Positions 42,532 through 53,387 of a DNA stretch of 64,000 nucleotides are shown in pieces. Location: the NCBI GenBank assembly GCA_964035575.1, contig OZ037840.1:496001-560000 (forward strand), in the 5' to 3' direction. How positions within the stretch are numbered: the first letter of the stretch is position 1; every line of letters begins with the position of its first letter. The notes below the pieces were generated by a model. The model did no database searches. It was given only the letters and a program-made list of their open reading frames with translations, and had not been told where the DNA came from. Made by a program: the position numbers and the translations under genes. The DNA is from Rhynchopus sp. YZ270_cl-10 (Eukaryota; Euglenozoa; Diplonemea; Diplonemida; Diplonemidae).

Positions 42532-43242
42532 ATGTCGTTTTCAGTGTGAAACGACCACATGTTGCACCCAGAGGAGCTCTGCCACCTGGTGTGAGGTGTG
42601 CAGTTTTTAACGGGGGGAGGCTGGTCCTGGGGGGGTTTTTTTTTTGATCGCACTTAGGAAATCTGTCCTGCAGCCAACCCCTGTCAAGGTGTTCAGATCA
42701 GTGTCAGAGGTGGTTACCTGCTTGCAGATGTGACCTCGTGTCTAGCGCAAGAGATGAGTGGCATGAGTGAGCTTTCAGCATGGGTTCGGGAAAGGGAGGC
42801 ACTAAGAGGCATTTTGGCCGTATTGCTTGCGAGACTTGAGAAGTGAGCAGGTGGGTGGTATGGGTGTCCTGAGCGGGTGGGTGGTGGAGCCGGTAGTGCG
42901 GAGGTGTCTCGAAGCTGGTGTTTCCAGTCCAGAGATGGCGCTGTGTGTGTCTTATACTTTGGTCAGATGCCAATGACCTGAGGACGTCAAGCAGGATGCT
43001 TAAGTTCTTCTATCCAATGTTGCTGTGGGACTGATTGGATCATATTCAGTGTGAGGAGGAGGTGGAGGGGTGGGGATGGGTCTGTAAGATGGGGAGAGTG
43101 TGCAGTCTTGTTTATGTTCAAATGGTATTCGTGTTCCCAAGGCCAAAAAGGTTCATGTACGGGGGGGAGGAGAAGGCACACCGACTAGGGAATCAAAAGT
43201 GAGAATCCTGATGAAGGAGGTGTGGGGTGTGCGTGAGGAGAG

Positions 43243-44071
43243 GGAGGTGAAGAGAAGTGTGTGGGATGCAAGGTGGAGGGTTGCAGGCGCAGACGTGCAC
43301 CACATGAACAGGACTAGGGTGGTGTGAGGAGAGGGAGGTGTGAGGAGGATGGGGTTGAGGGAAGGTGTGGCTGGTACGTCTGCGACACTCAGGAGTGTGA
43401 AGGGGTGTGGGTGGGTGGGTATGGAGACGTGACGCGACGGTAGGTGCGTTGGGGGGGATGCAGTGTGCGTGTCGACGGGGGAAGGGGGATGTTGGGGACA
43501 CGCTGGTGGGGAGGGGGAGTTCTCTTCACGGTGCCACAACGGATGCTCTGCACCAAGGAGTACCGAAAGTCCCGAATGGCAAATTCCAGTGGAAGCTGGA
43601 CCTTAGCCAGGGATGGACGGTTTCCTCACACCTTTTTTTTAATGGGGTGGGTGGGTTGGGATGTGCGTGTCGACAGGAGACGAAGAGAAACCACTGTGGC
43701 GGCTGTGGAGGAAGGCGGATGTGCGTGTTGTGCTTTGTTCGTTGCAGCCCAGAGGGGTCGTGTGGTCGAGACCTGCAAGCAGCGAGGGTTTGTGTCGTGG
43801 GCGGCATGTTTGGCGCAGTCTTCTGGAGCCTGCACCTCTTCGCACGCCATGTGTCGACTGCCGACACCTTGGCAGTGATGTGGTGCAGACGCTTCTCTCG
43901 CCTTCTTGCCTCACCTCCCACACCTCATACACTTGGTACGTTGGGTTGGGCAGGGGTCTTCTTCCTTCTCATATGGGCACCCGTCCTCTGGCAGGGGTGC
44001 GTCATGCACCCTATCTCCGGCCAGTGTCGGGACACCTTCCCGCCTGCATGAGTTGGGACCTTATCACCGGT
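43243..44071 (+). repeat. Segmental-duplication block, copy 3 (parts a,b,c)
   Basis: Part a 43243-43400, then b and c from 43488 to 44071, ending about 220 bp before the Ubl-LRR ATG. The gap between a and b differs from copy 1. Confidence 0.8.
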
Positions 44072-44258
44072 GTGCAAATGTGTGTTACATAGTGCCCACA
44101 TGGAGCTCTTGTGTCGTTCGTGGGTTGGGTTGGGCAATTGGGGCATTTGGCACTTCGTTGGTGAGAGTTGTGGGGTGAGTTGTGGCAGGCAACCACAGAC
44201 ATGGGTGGGTGTCCTTCCATGGTTCTCATGGGTGGCTTAGGATGGTGAGGGGTGCAGG

Positions 44259-44268
44259 GTCCCCCCAG
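44259..44268 (+). promoter_or_regulatory. C-rich AG site upstream of Ubl-LRR gene
   Basis: GTCCCCCCAG ends 25 nt before the ATG at 44294; possible splice acceptor. A second AG (ACTACAG) lies closer. Confidence 0.3.
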
Positions 44269-44293
44269 TTACCACACCACTACAGCGTACACA

Positions 44294-45241
44294 ATGGATT
44301 TGACGCTACAGTACAATGGGCAGACACGCGTTGTGGAGGTGTTAGCTGACGATACGCTCACGACCATGCTCCGGAAGGTGGCATCTGCAGTGGGGTTGGC
44401 TGAGGACAGCTTTGACATGATTTTTAAAGGGGAGGTGGTGACCGACGTGACGCAGCTGAGTGCGGGGGATACCGTTATCTTAGCACAGACGAGGAAGTAC
44501 CTTGCTGTTGCAGAGCTTGAAGCCTTGGACGAGACGGACCTGACGGAGGAGAGGCTTGCGACAGTGACGAACACCGAGGTGGCGTGTCTGCTGCTGCAGG
44601 CAGAGGTTGCGGATGTTATACCAGACAGATTCTTTGTGGGAAGGTCTTTAGAGCAGTTGGACCTGAGCGTTCCATTGGCTGTCACCGGGATTGGCGTGCA
44701 GTTTCTTTCTGGCTGTAGCTCCCTGACTGATGTCGACCTCTCTGGGTTGGGCTGCGTCACCCGCATCGGGGACGGCTTCTTATCTAACTGCATGGCGATC
44801 GTTGCGCTGAACCTCTCAGGGCTATCTGGGGTCACGAAAATCGGGGAGCGTTTTCTCGCACACTGCACGTCGCTGCGTACTGTAGACCTGACTGCGTTGG
44901 CAAGGGTGGAGGAGGTGGGTGCTGCGTTTTTGTTTAAATGCAGTTCGTTGCAGAGAGTGGACTTATCTGCGTTCAGTCGGGTTACAGCCATACAGAACGA
45001 CTTTCTTTCGAATTGCAGGTCGGTGACGACGGTGGACCTTTCTGGGTTGCGTTCTGTCGTGAGCATCGGTGATAACTTTCTTGCAGAATGCGGTTCGCTC
45101 ACGACAGTGGACCTGTCAGAGCTGCGGTGTGCAGCGTCGATAGGGAGCGGCTTCTTCAGCAACTGCCGTGCACTCACAATCGACATCTCCGGAGCAAACA
45201 GCACCGTCTCTAAGCAGATCCCTTCACTGCGGCAGCCGTAG
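44294..45241 (+). CDS. Ubiquitin-like domain plus BspA-type leucine-rich repeats
   Basis: 315 residues from the first ATG; the frame is open 14 codons further up, but only through a GTG. Residues 1-69 have the ubiquitin-like layout (MDLTLQYNGQTRVVEVLA, helix TLTTMLRKVASAVGL, then MIFKGEVVTDVTQLSAGDTV, the counterpart of the family's 'L..GK.L.D..TL...D' stretch). Residues 70-130 are a helical linker ending in a capping repeat (SLEQLDLSVP). Residues ~137-305 are seven 25-residue leucine-rich repeats of the form FL..C.SL..VDLS.L..V..IG, similar to LRR_5/BspA-type repeats. No signal peptide or TM, so probably cytosolic, which is unusual for BspA-type repeats. Upstream lies a copy of the duplicated G-rich block also found ahead of the MATE genes. 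Confidence 0.82.
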   Translation: MDLTLQYNGQTRVVEVLADDTLTTMLRKVASAVGLAEDSFDMIFKGEVVTDVTQLSAGDTVILAQTRKYLAVAELEALDETDLTEERLATVTNTEVACLLLQAEVADVIPDRFFVGRSLEQLDLSVPLAVTGIGVQFLSGCSSLTDVDLSGLGCVTRIGDGFLSNCMAIVALNLSGLSGVTKIGERFLAHCTSLRTVDLTALARVEEVGAAFLFKCSSLQRVDLSAFSRVTAIQNDFLSNCRSVTTVDLSGLRSVVSIGDNFLAECGSLTTVDLSELRCAASIGSGFFSNCRALTIDISGANSTVSKQIPSLRQP

Positions 45242-45272
45242 TCGCGAGGTATACAGATTGCTGCTGCACTCA

Positions 45273-45621
45273 CCCTGCTTGCTGCACTGTGCAGGGCCAC
45301 CCGTCGCACGTGCACCGTGGTTCGGACACTCGCACACAAAGTCCCCAAGGCTCTCCGGCGACGTGTCTGGGTCTGTGCATGTCTCCTTCTCCCCAAACGG
45401 GCCCAGGCACGGGAACAGCCCCATCGTGCACTCAGAGTGCTGACATTGGCGCACCAACCGAAATCTGCTTCCCCCCATTGCAGCGGCACTGGAAGTCCTT
45501 CTCCACATCAAAGTCGGGGTCAAGACACATCTCACCCTGCCCACATGGTCCGCTTGTGCATTCGTCCACACTGCAGGCAGGTACCGCCATCCCAACCGTA
45601 AACCTGTTCTTGTCGTTCAAA
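45273..45621 (-). pseudogene. EGF-like exon or exon relic, minus strand
   Basis: Two Cys-rich EGF-like modules: CSVDECTSGPCGQGEMCLDP..FQCRCNGG and CTMGLFPCLGPFGEKETCTD..DFVCECPNHG. They are bounded by a strong acceptor (TTATCCCTCTCCCTGCAG, exon from 45621) and a donor (CAGG/GTGAGT, exon end 45273). The modules lie in different frames; the shift falls near a G run (GGGGGG), so either the exon is a relic or the run is misread. No neighbouring exons found; the Ubl-LRR gene lies 32 bp beyond on the other strand. An intact gene would encode an extracellular EGF-repeat protein. Confidence 0.5.
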
Positions 45622-45934
45622 CTGCAGGGAGAGGGATAACAGGCGTGGGGAGGGGGGCCATTTTGTTGTGCTCAACAAAAAAAGCCATAACAATCGCGAA
45701 ACGTTGTCTCCAAAAGATGGAGGTGGGGGAGATACTGTGGCTCACGATAGTACGAACCATGGACAGGGACCTGCAGGGTAAATGATAAAAAAACCCCGTT
45801 CGTCTTTTGTTTAGTTAGGCCCACTCGACTGTTCACGAGAGGGCTTTGTATTTTCACGTTTCAAGCTTTAGTTCGCACGCTACCCACGGCATGCACAGGA
45901 GAAGGGAGGGGAATAAAACAAAGTGTACTATTCT

Positions 45935-45972
45935 CTATGGTGGCTACACTAATACAACCAAGTTTTCAAAAA
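45935..45972 (+). repeat. Dispersed module J, copy 3
   Basis: GTGGCTACACTAATACAACC, AAGTTTTCAAAA, shortly after the partial A copy. Confidence 0.65.
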
Positions 45973-46496
45973 AAAAAAAATATGGTCTCCGGCGTTTGAA
46001 TCATTTCCCAATATTTGTCCCCATAAAAAGACCTCTGTCTGGCGTTTCTATCAGCTTCAGCCTTTTTTTTTTTAAATCTAAATTTAGTTGGTAAAAGGCG
46101 TATCACTGTAGGGAGGTGGATGCGGTCTTTCTAAGGCTGTATTCAAATTGTCATTTTTTTTGACTTTTTTTTTTTGGGTATACATGAAAAGGGGCAGCAC
46201 AGGTGCTTCCGTGCCAGTTTTTCTTCAGAACCGACACGCGGGGCGTGTCTCCCAAACAACAAAAAAGTAAATGAATAAAAAAAATGTTGGAAGAAAAAAG
46301 GAAGAACAAAACAATGTGGTTTACAACGGGGACTAAGTAGTGAGTATGGTTCTCACTCAATTTCTTGCTGAATGGAAATGATGTTTTTTGTACGTTTGCG
46401 TATGTTGGGACTATCGCATGCTTGATCAGGCTTGCTACCATGCCCCATATGCACACTGGGCATTCCTCATCTCCCTTCTTTGGAGTAGAGTACGTC

Positions 46497-46600
46497 AGAT
46501 CTAAACCACGAAAAATGAAGGACTGCAAAGGGGAGTTCCACACAGTGCACTGGCCATTGCACCAAGGTACTGTTCACAAGAGGGGCTGTTGTATTTCAAG
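46497..46600 (+). repeat. Dispersed module A, copy 6
   Basis: Diverged: AGATCTAAACCACGAAAAAT..CACAAGAGGGGCTGTTGTAT. Confidence 0.6.
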
Positions 46601-46841
46601 CCTTTTTTTAACCCCCCGGGCAGCCCTGACATCCATTTTCACTTTCTGCAAAACTGCACCGTACATCCCCCCTAACGTGCATGGGGCCTGAAGTACACTG
46701 TATTAAACTGTACGAAAACGTTTGGGTGCTGTACCGTACCTTCGCTGCTCCCCCCCTGGGAGCCGTTCAACTGATTGTATACGGTCCTCTATGAGAGGTT
46801 TGGGGGTTCATGCATTTTCTTCCCTTTTTTTTTACTTTGTG

Positions 46842-46914
46842 CTTTCATCCGGATGGCTGGATGGCTGGCATCGTACAGTGGGTCAGTCGGAGGTGCTTGC
46901 ATTAGCAACTACAG
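46842..46914 (+). repeat. Dispersed module E, copy 2
   Basis: TTTCATCCGGATGGCTGGAT..GTACAGTGGGTCAGTCGGAG; GGATGGCT is doubled. Confidence 0.75.
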
Positions 46915-47106
46915 TTTTTTTTTTAAATGCCAAGCATTTCCAATGAGGAAATGAAAGTGATGGAGTTGGTGCGTGCCTTGTAAATGGATGTCTTATCCAG
47001 GATTTGTTTTGCCGCATTCTCCAATCAACTCATTGCATAAAGCGAAAGAAAGAAAATATAACAAATACGCAGAGCGATACGCAAGGAAAAAGAAAAGGTT
47101 GTTTTT

Positions 47107-47172
47107 CAGTGCCTGCGTCCGCCGTATTCGGTAGGCCTTTTGATATGGCGTACGCACTTTCAACTTATCTTT
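47107..47172 (+). repeat. Dispersed module D, copy 3
   Basis: TTTTTCAGTGCCTGCGTCCG..GCACTTTCAACTTATC with an altered middle. Confidence 0.6.
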
Positions 47173-47193
47173 GTTTTTTTGTTCCGGACCCCC

Positions 47194-47393
47194 CCCAACC
47201 GGACCCTGCATCACACCGACTTAATGACCCCGCCTCCAATGATCCCCGTTTCATCTGATTGGGGAAAGGAAGCGGGAGTAGAGCAAGATGTCCACTACGA
47301 AGGTAGACCTTGGACCACATGGTTGGGGTATGCTGATGCACCCCGTCATTGTACCAAGGTGCTCACGAGAAGGGTTTTTATATTTCAAGCGAA
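47194..47393 (+). repeat. Dispersed module A, copy 7 (long form)
   Basis: Shares the extended 5' part with copy 1 (AACCGGACCCTGCATCACAC); the core is shortened. Confidence 0.65.
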
Positions 47394-47754
47394 CTTTTTT
47401 TTTTAACCCCTATCGATAAGGGAGTTCAACTGAAGTATAAGCACGAACGATTTCCGTAGAATTAAAACTAAAGTAATAAGTTATAACCAAACAGAAGTAA
47501 ATAGACTAGATCGATCCAGTAGGCGTGGTGGGGGGTTTTTTTTTTTTTTGACATTTTTTTCTCTTCATTTCTCGTTCTTACTTTCTCTTTTTCTTTGTCT
47601 TTTTGTTTGCTCTTTTTTTTTCTTTTCATTTTGACTTCGCGTTAAATTGAAAGAAAGAAAAATGACTCCAATGACGTCGTGTCCACACAGCATGCGCTCA
47701 GCCTCGTATCCTGTAACAATGCCAACAATGCTCTGCGATAACGAATATGATCAA

Positions 47755-47798
47755 GGTGACTAAGCACAGAGAGGCTGAGGGTCATCTTATACACTTTG
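47755..47798 (+). repeat. Dispersed module C, copy 2
   Basis: GTGACTAAGCACAGAGAGGC..TCATCTTATACAC. Confidence 0.6.
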
Positions 47799-48637
47799 CT
47801 GCTGTAGTGTTCTCTCGCTCCTTATCCATCACGCTTATGACCCGAGGTTCCCACTTCCGGTAGGTCGTGATGCCCCATATGCCAACACAGCAAGAAGTAA
47901 CAGTGGAACACATCAAGTATCTCAGCGTTTCACGGGCAGGGTGGGTAGGTCCGTTCTGAAAAAAGCAGGTGTGCATTGTGGTCATAAGGGCGAGACGTTG
48001 CGTGTTGTGGGTGTGTGTGGGAGGGGGGAGGGGAGACTAGGAGATCTGGTGTACAAATAGTGATCCGTCGATGAGGTCCTGAAAGCGCAACAAAAACAAT
48101 GTGAGGAGGGGTTTCGTTTATTGTGACGTACGAGGGAAGGAAAACACACCGGGGAAACAAATTTGTGGAAAAATTCCTGATGAAGGTGGTGTGTTTTGAC
48201 TTTCCCGTTCCAACCTTTGCAGAGCAAAGAGGTAATAAAAGCAAAAATGGACCAAAGCATCTTATACTATCATCTACAGTAACACCAGATCTCCCCATGT
48301 TGCAGCAAAGCTGCTTTAACAAGTTAACTGGGGAGGGGGTCTTCTCTGTGATGTTGCGTGTTCTTGCGTGCCTGATGCCTGGGGTGTGTGGGGTATGTGT
48401 GTGAGTGTGTGGCTCGTAGGTGGTGCTTGCGAAGGGAGGTGGGGGTGGGGAGGTAGGAGGGCTCTCAGCTCGTTGATGGAGGTGGGTTGAAGGGAGGAGT
48501 GAAGGGGAGGGGAGGGGAGGACTCTGGGGGAGAGTAGCAGTCGTGTGGGGTGGTGCTCTCTTGGCAGGCAGGCATGTGCTGCGGTGTGGGAGGAGGTGGG
48601 CAGGTGTGGTGCTGCACTGCAGTGGAGGGTGAGTGTG

Positions 48638-49335
48638 GCTGTGGAGGAAGGTGGATGTGCGTGTTGTGCTTTGTTCTTTGCAGCCCAGAAGGGTCGTGTG
48701 GTCGAGACCTGCAGGCAGCGAGGGTTTGTGTCGTGGGCGGCATGTTTGGCGCAGTCTTCTGGAGCCTGCACCTCTTCGCACGCCATGTGTCGACTGCCGA
48801 CACCTTGGCAGTGATGTGGTGCAGACGCTTCTCTCGCCTTCTTGCCTCACCTCCCACACCTCATACACTTGGTACGTTGGGTTGGGCAAGGGTCTTCTTC
48901 CTTCTCATATGGGCACCCGTCCTCTGGCAGGGGTGCGTCATGCACCCTATCTCCGGCCAGTGTCGGGACACCTTCCCGCCTGCATGAGTTGGGGACCTTG
49001 TCACCAGTGTGCAAATGTGTGTTACATAGTGCCCACATGGAGCTCTTGTGTCGTTCGTGGGTTGGGGACCTTATCACCATTTTCCATCAACCTCATGAAC
49101 GCACCGCATAGATGCACCTCACCGTTCATGAACGGTTTGTACCACATGACTACACCGCTTCAGAGAGGACAGGACTAGGGAGAAGAAGAGAACCGGTTCG
49201 AAGGACTCTTACGGAGCACACCCTTTGCTCTAAGTGGGACAACGTGCACAGAAGGTCATAGGAGGTACAGAGGGAGGAAGTGGGAGGGTTTTGGGGGGTT
49301 GAGTGAGCAAGAATGGCGTCGAGCACCGCATCTTG
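48638..49335 (+). repeat. Segmental-duplication block, copy 4 (parts c,d)
   Basis: Part c to about 48990, then a local duplication of the GAGTTGGGGACCTT region, then part d. Ends ~140 bp before the MATE-1 ATG. Confidence 0.8.
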
Positions 49336-49448
49336 AGTACGAGACACACTGCAGGAGAGACTGCTTCCTGCTGCGATGGCGCGGGGACATGCACAACCCA
49401 CCCTACACACTGCACGACATGCCGAACTGATTTCAATCCACATCCCCA

Positions 49449-49459
49449 CACCCCCACAG
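49449..49459 (+). promoter_or_regulatory. C-rich AG site upstream of MATE-1
   Basis: CACCCCCACAG, 16 nt before the ATG; identical at 61537-61547 upstream of MATE-2. Possible splice acceptor. Confidence 0.4.
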
Positions 49460-49475
49460 GCAACAGAGCTACACC

Positions 49476-51059
49476 ATGACGCTCTGCAGTACTGACGACA
49501 ACCACACTGACCATGCACCCACGCTGCCCACATCCGACCCCCCCTCCACCCCCACCCCCACGATGTGGGCCGACATCGTGGAAGGCATGCGCTTCAGCGC
49601 GCCGGTCACTTTAGTTGTGATCGGCCAGTTCCTCTCCTCCCCTCTCAACGGCGCCGTCATCGCACGCACGCTGGGTGAGGATGCGTTTACTGGGTATAGC
49701 TTGGCGTCGCTGAGTGGGAATCTGATAGGGCTGTCTTTGGTGATGGGCATGCAGAGTGCCTGCGACACGTTGCTGCCTATTGCGGCAGGGGCGAAACGTT
49801 ATGAGGATATGGGCGACTGGGCAGTGGTCGGGACGGTGTTATCATTACTCCTCATCATCTTCGCGTTGCCTATGTGGATGAATGCAGAGAGCATCCTCCT
49901 CGCCATTGACCAGCCCCCTGAAGCAGCACGCTACGCTGGGGAGTATCTAAGGATTTATCCAGGTCACGTCCTCCTGCTTGGGTTATACGAATCGATACGG
50001 CGTTTCATGTCGTGTCAGAACATTTTATGGCCTTTCGTGGTGTTCACATACCTAGGGCTTGCGGCGCAAGGGGGCTGTCTCTATGTTTTCTTTGGTGGTG
50101 AAAAAATAAATTTTGTGGATGCTGCATGGGCTCAGGTGACAAATCAGGTTGTGTCAGTGGGGTCGTGTCTTCTGTGGGTGTGGTGTGCGCAGCCGCATGA
50201 CAGCCGTTCGTGGCCAGGGTTTCGTTGGAGCGCGTTTAGGTGGGCGCGGGTCAAAACGTATTTGAAGCTTGCGGTGCCTGGGGTGTTCACGCTGTCGGAG
50301 TGGTGGTATTGGGAGGTCGTCTGCTTTTTTACGGGGTGGATTTCAGAGCACGCCCAGGCTGCGCATTCTTGCGCATATTTCGTCGTTCCAATGTATTATT
50401 TGATTGTTTTAGGTGTCGGAATCAGCGCCAACATCAAAATCGGGAAGCTCATTGGCGACGGCGACGTCAAGAGGGCGAGGGCCCTCCGGACCGCTTTCTT
50501 GGTCCTAGCAATGGTTCTTTCCATTTTACTGGTCGCAACACACTTTGCAGTTCAGGACCTCCAAATCACCACCCTTAATGGCACGGAAGGTGAACCACGT
50601 GACCTGGCCTATTCCATATGGTTCTACGTTGGCGCCTTCATCTTCATGGACACACAGTACGCACTGCACTCCAGCATGGCCCGCGCACTTGGCCTTCAAA
50701 TCTACGTTGCTGCCGCTGTCATTGTTTCCCTCTGGATTGTTGCATTACCTATCTCGTACTACATCACATTCTCTCGAGGGATGGGTTTAAAAGGCATCTG
50801 GATAATGTTCCCCATTGGTCATACCCTAATGGTGACAAGCACCATGTGCATCACGTACTTCACAAATTGGGAAACAGTCTCAAAGAAAATGCGCAAAGAA
50901 GAAGCCTGTGGGGAAGAGACATCTGGCGTGGTCGGAGCGCAGGATGGAGAAGGGGACGCTGAGACAGGTGGGGTCGAGCTGCAGGAGGTGATACCGCAGG
51001 GCGATGAGGTTGCCTTGGTGAGCCGTTCCTCAACCCCGCCACCGTTGGAGGGGTGGTGA
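49476..51059 (+). CDS. MATE-family multidrug/toxin extrusion transporter, copy 1
   Basis: 527 residues, one exon. After a short Thr/Pro-rich N terminus, about 12 membrane segments in two halves as in the MATE (MatE) family: GMRFSAPVTLVVIGQFLSSP and ALGEDAFTGYSLASLSGNLI-type opening motifs with a QSACDTLLPIAAGA-like stretch near residue 93, and the second half starting YLKLAVPGVFTLSEWWYWEV near 262. MATE proteins exchange cations or drugs against H+ or Na+ across the plasma or organelle membrane; substrate unknown. The C-terminal ~60 residues are a soluble acidic tail. About 96% identical to the copy at 61564, with roughly two dozen substitutions, none in the last ~90 residues. Confidence 0.92.
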   Translation: MTLCSTDDNHTDHAPTLPTSDPPSTPTPTMWADIVEGMRFSAPVTLVVIGQFLSSPLNGAVIARTLGEDAFTGYSLASLSGNLIGLSLVMGMQSACDTLLPIAAGAKRYEDMGDWAVVGTVLSLLLIIFALPMWMNAESILLAIDQPPEAARYAGEYLRIYPGHVLLLGLYESIRRFMSCQNILWPFVVFTYLGLAAQGGCLYVFFGGEKINFVDAAWAQVTNQVVSVGSCLLWVWCAQPHDSRSWPGFRWSAFRWARVKTYLKLAVPGVFTLSEWWYWEVVCFFTGWISEHAQAAHSCAYFVVPMYYLIVLGVGISANIKIGKLIGDGDVKRARALRTAFLVLAMVLSILLVATHFAVQDLQITTLNGTEGEPRDLAYSIWFYVGAFIFMDTQYALHSSMARALGLQIYVAAAVIVSLWIVALPISYYITFSRGMGLKGIWIMFPIGHTLMVTSTMCITYFTNWETVSKKMRKEEACGEETSGVVGAQDGEGDAETGGVELQEVIPQGDEVALVSRSSTPPPLEGW

Positions 51060-51220
51060 GAGGGGTGGGATTGGGAAGGGGGACGGGATACGCAAGAAAT
51101 GACGGATCAGAGGGGGAGGGAGAGAGCGGGGGGGGGGGGAGGGAACAGATATGGATAATATTATATTTTTTTTTTGTTAAATGGTTGTTGCGTCTGTATC
51201 AAGATGCCTCCCTTTTCTTT

Positions 51221-51272
51221 AGGTGACTAAACACAAGAGGCTTAGGATCATCTTACAAACGTTTCTTTCTTT
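51221..51272 (+). repeat. Dispersed module C, copy 3
   Basis: AGGTGACTAAACACAAGAGG..ATCATCTTACAAACG; lies in the ~455-bp block absent behind MATE-2. A partial module A tail is at 51477-51512. Confidence 0.7.
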
Positions 51273-51743
51273 ATGTCACCCCCATGAAGGAGGAAATATA
51301 AAGCATTTTGAATACACTGTGCGGTTCTGGGGACGAACCGCGCTGCAGAGCCACGCCTCACCAAAACAGGTCGAGGTGTCGTGCGTTTCACACAAAAAGT
51401 TTCTATTTACCCCCCTCTTATTTTTTATTTTTTGGTTAATTGATGACGCGCAGACGCCTTGCTTTTCGTTGGACACTTTCACGAGAGGGGTTTGTATTTT
51501 AAGTCATATTTCTTGTGTGAACTCCACGCTTTTTCTCTCCACGATTTATGGAAATTTTTGTAGAAGGATCTGGTCCTGCATAGGTAGAAATGGTTTCACT
51601 AGCAGTCCACTCAAGCAACTCCCCTTATTAAGCCATTATTGATGCGGTCAGCAACCCAGTTTACCAAAGGGGTTCTCCCGTGCGGTTTAACCAAGGTTCC
51701 ACCAGGGTTAAAATGACAACCCACCCCCCCCGCGCGGTTCACC

Positions 51744-51848
51744 CTTTAGCGAAAAACACTGCCACCCACCCTCAATACAGAAACCTGTTTTTTTTTTTTT
51801 TTGTGCCCAGACATTCCCCCTTTGGATACGGAGTGCCTTTTGTTTTAA
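51744..51848 (+). repeat. Dispersed module P, copy 2
   Basis: Matches 18309-18405; located in a segment missing from the duplicate region behind MATE-2. Confidence 0.7.
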
Positions 51849-51974
51849 GGAAATCTACTTATTTTTTTTTAAAACTCCTGCGGTTATCATCCACGGGTTT
51901 CCCGTGGACCGCTGACCGCACCGATTAGTAGATTTACCTTTTCAACACCTTTCTGTTGTTGGCTGCAGGGTACT

Positions 51975-52045
51975 TTGTGCTTTCATTCGTTGGGCTGGCA
52001 TTGTACAGTGGGTCAGTTGGAGGTGCCTGCAGCAAATAGGCGTGC
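51975..52045 (+). repeat. Dispersed module E, copy 3
   Basis: TGCTTTCATTCGTTGGGCTG..GGTGCCTGCAGCAAATAGGC. Part of the duplicated MATE 3' flank. Confidence 0.7.
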
Positions 52046-52280
52046 TCTCTCTCTCATTTTTTGGTTAGTGACACAGCACAAGAGAGTCTTGTAGCTCAAA
52101 AGCCTTTTGATATTTTTTTCTGTTGGTATCCCCTTCTTTTTTTCGCACATCTTTTTCTTGTTTGTCTTGAAAATAATATCTTAATCTTGTTTATCTCATG
52201 CACGACGTACAAGACCTTGTACAAATCCAAATGAATTCCCCCAAAATAACATAAGGGTAAAAAGGAGTCTAGCATCTAAC

Positions 52281-52375
52281 ACTGCAAAAGCGTACTCCTT
52301 ATAGTCCCTCTCTTTTAAGGATCCTGTGAAAGAAAAATCCTGGCTTGCTATTCTAGTGATAGTAGTTCTATAATC
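52281..52375 (+). repeat. Dispersed module B, copy 6
   Basis: ACTGCAAAAGCGTACTCCTT..AGTGATAGTAGTTC; nearly identical to 63891-63980 because of the MATE duplication. Confidence 0.8.
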
Positions 52376-52531
52376 ATTTTTTTTAAATATTTGCTACCTC
52401 AGAACATTTTTGTTGATCCCTCACCATATACTATCAATTTATTGATTGCATATGATGAAAATACTAATATTTGCTACCCCTAAGGTTAGTTTCTATTTTG
52501 AAGATCCTGCATCCTTCTTTTTTTTTTTATT

Positions 52532-52627
52532 GATGTAAATCACGAAATGGATGGTTGGGGGTTCACGGTGCGTCGGTCATTTGTAACCAAGGTACACTGT
52601 TCACGAGAGGGATTTTTGTATTTCAAG
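52532..52627 (+). repeat. Dispersed module A, copy 8
   Basis: GATGTAAATCACGAAATGGA..CACGAGAGGGATTTTTGTAT. Confidence 0.8.
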
Positions 52628-52701
52628 TCAATCTATTTTAGATGTGCATGTACGTGAGGCATATTCACCTTTTCAACTTTTCTTTTTTTAAAGACTAAGC
52701 C

Positions 52702-53305
52702 CAGTGTTTTTTCTAGGATTCGAGGTTTTTGGCTGACGGGGGTGCACAGGGCAAAAAAAAGTGCATATTTTTCCCCCCGCGGTTGAAACAAAAGAAACGG
52801 CGGTCACGCCACCCAAAGGTTCCTGGCGAAGCCACGGTACGCAACATTTCTAAAAAATGTTGACATAAAATGGCACCGTTGTTGGTAATTAACATCAATT
52901 TCCGTAAACTGTTACAGTTCCTTCCATATTTCGCTGAAACGAAAGTTTCTGGCGAAGCCACGGTACGCAACGTTTCAAAAAATTGCGCTTAAAATTGCAC
53001 ATTTTTACTGCCAAACAGAGAAGAGCTACACTTACAGCACCCGGACGCAAAACAGTTATGTTTGCAGCTACGGAAACGCCGACTCCCCTTACTTCCTGGT
53101 GAGGCTCACGAGAGCATGATGGGCAAGGTGAAGGGGGGGGGCAGAGTGGTAGGAGGGTGGGTCCCCCACCCCCAACCACCCTGCCCCCCTCCGCCCCCAG
53201 GGGGCCGCAGGGGGTGCACTAGGGGGTGCGCGCACCCCCTTGAAATTTTAAAAAAGTCTGACGGGGTGCGCGCGCACCCCCGCACCCCCTCTAGAAAAAA
53301 CACTG
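52702..53305. mobile_element. Non-autonomous hAT-like element, 604 bp, 8-bp target duplication
   Basis: Ends CAGTGTTTTTTCTAG and CTAGAAAAAACACTG, flanked by ACTAAGCC (52694-52701) and ACTAAGCA (53306-53313), 7 of 8 matching. CAGTG ends and 8-bp duplications are typical of hAT. It sits at the start of a module C copy. Inside are two GGCGAAGCCACGGTACGCAA elements and a G/C-rich right third with GGGGTGCGCGCACCCC palindromes. No transposase. Confidence 0.7.
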
Positions 53306-53338
53306 ACTAAGCACGAGAGGCTTAGGTTCATCTTATAA

Positions 53339-53341
<3 letters not shown>
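53302..53341 (+). repeat. Dispersed module C, copy 4
   Basis: GACTAAGCACGAGAGGCTTA..CATCTTATAAGCC, split at its 5' end by the hAT-like insertion. Confidence 0.65.

Positions 53342-53387
<46 letters not shown>

Larger units (their letters stand above)
45642..48637. other. Intergenic; modules J, A, E, D, A, C
   Basis: No gene. A partial module A tail is at 45833-45862. Other module copies are listed; the rest is homopolymer-rich, with a T/C-rich tract at 47530-47640. Confidence 0.6.

Noticed and set aside
44269-45489. 406-codon minus-strand ORF opposite the Ubl-LRR gene
   Set aside because: Shadow of the repeat-bearing sense gene; composition follows the antisense of LRR codons.
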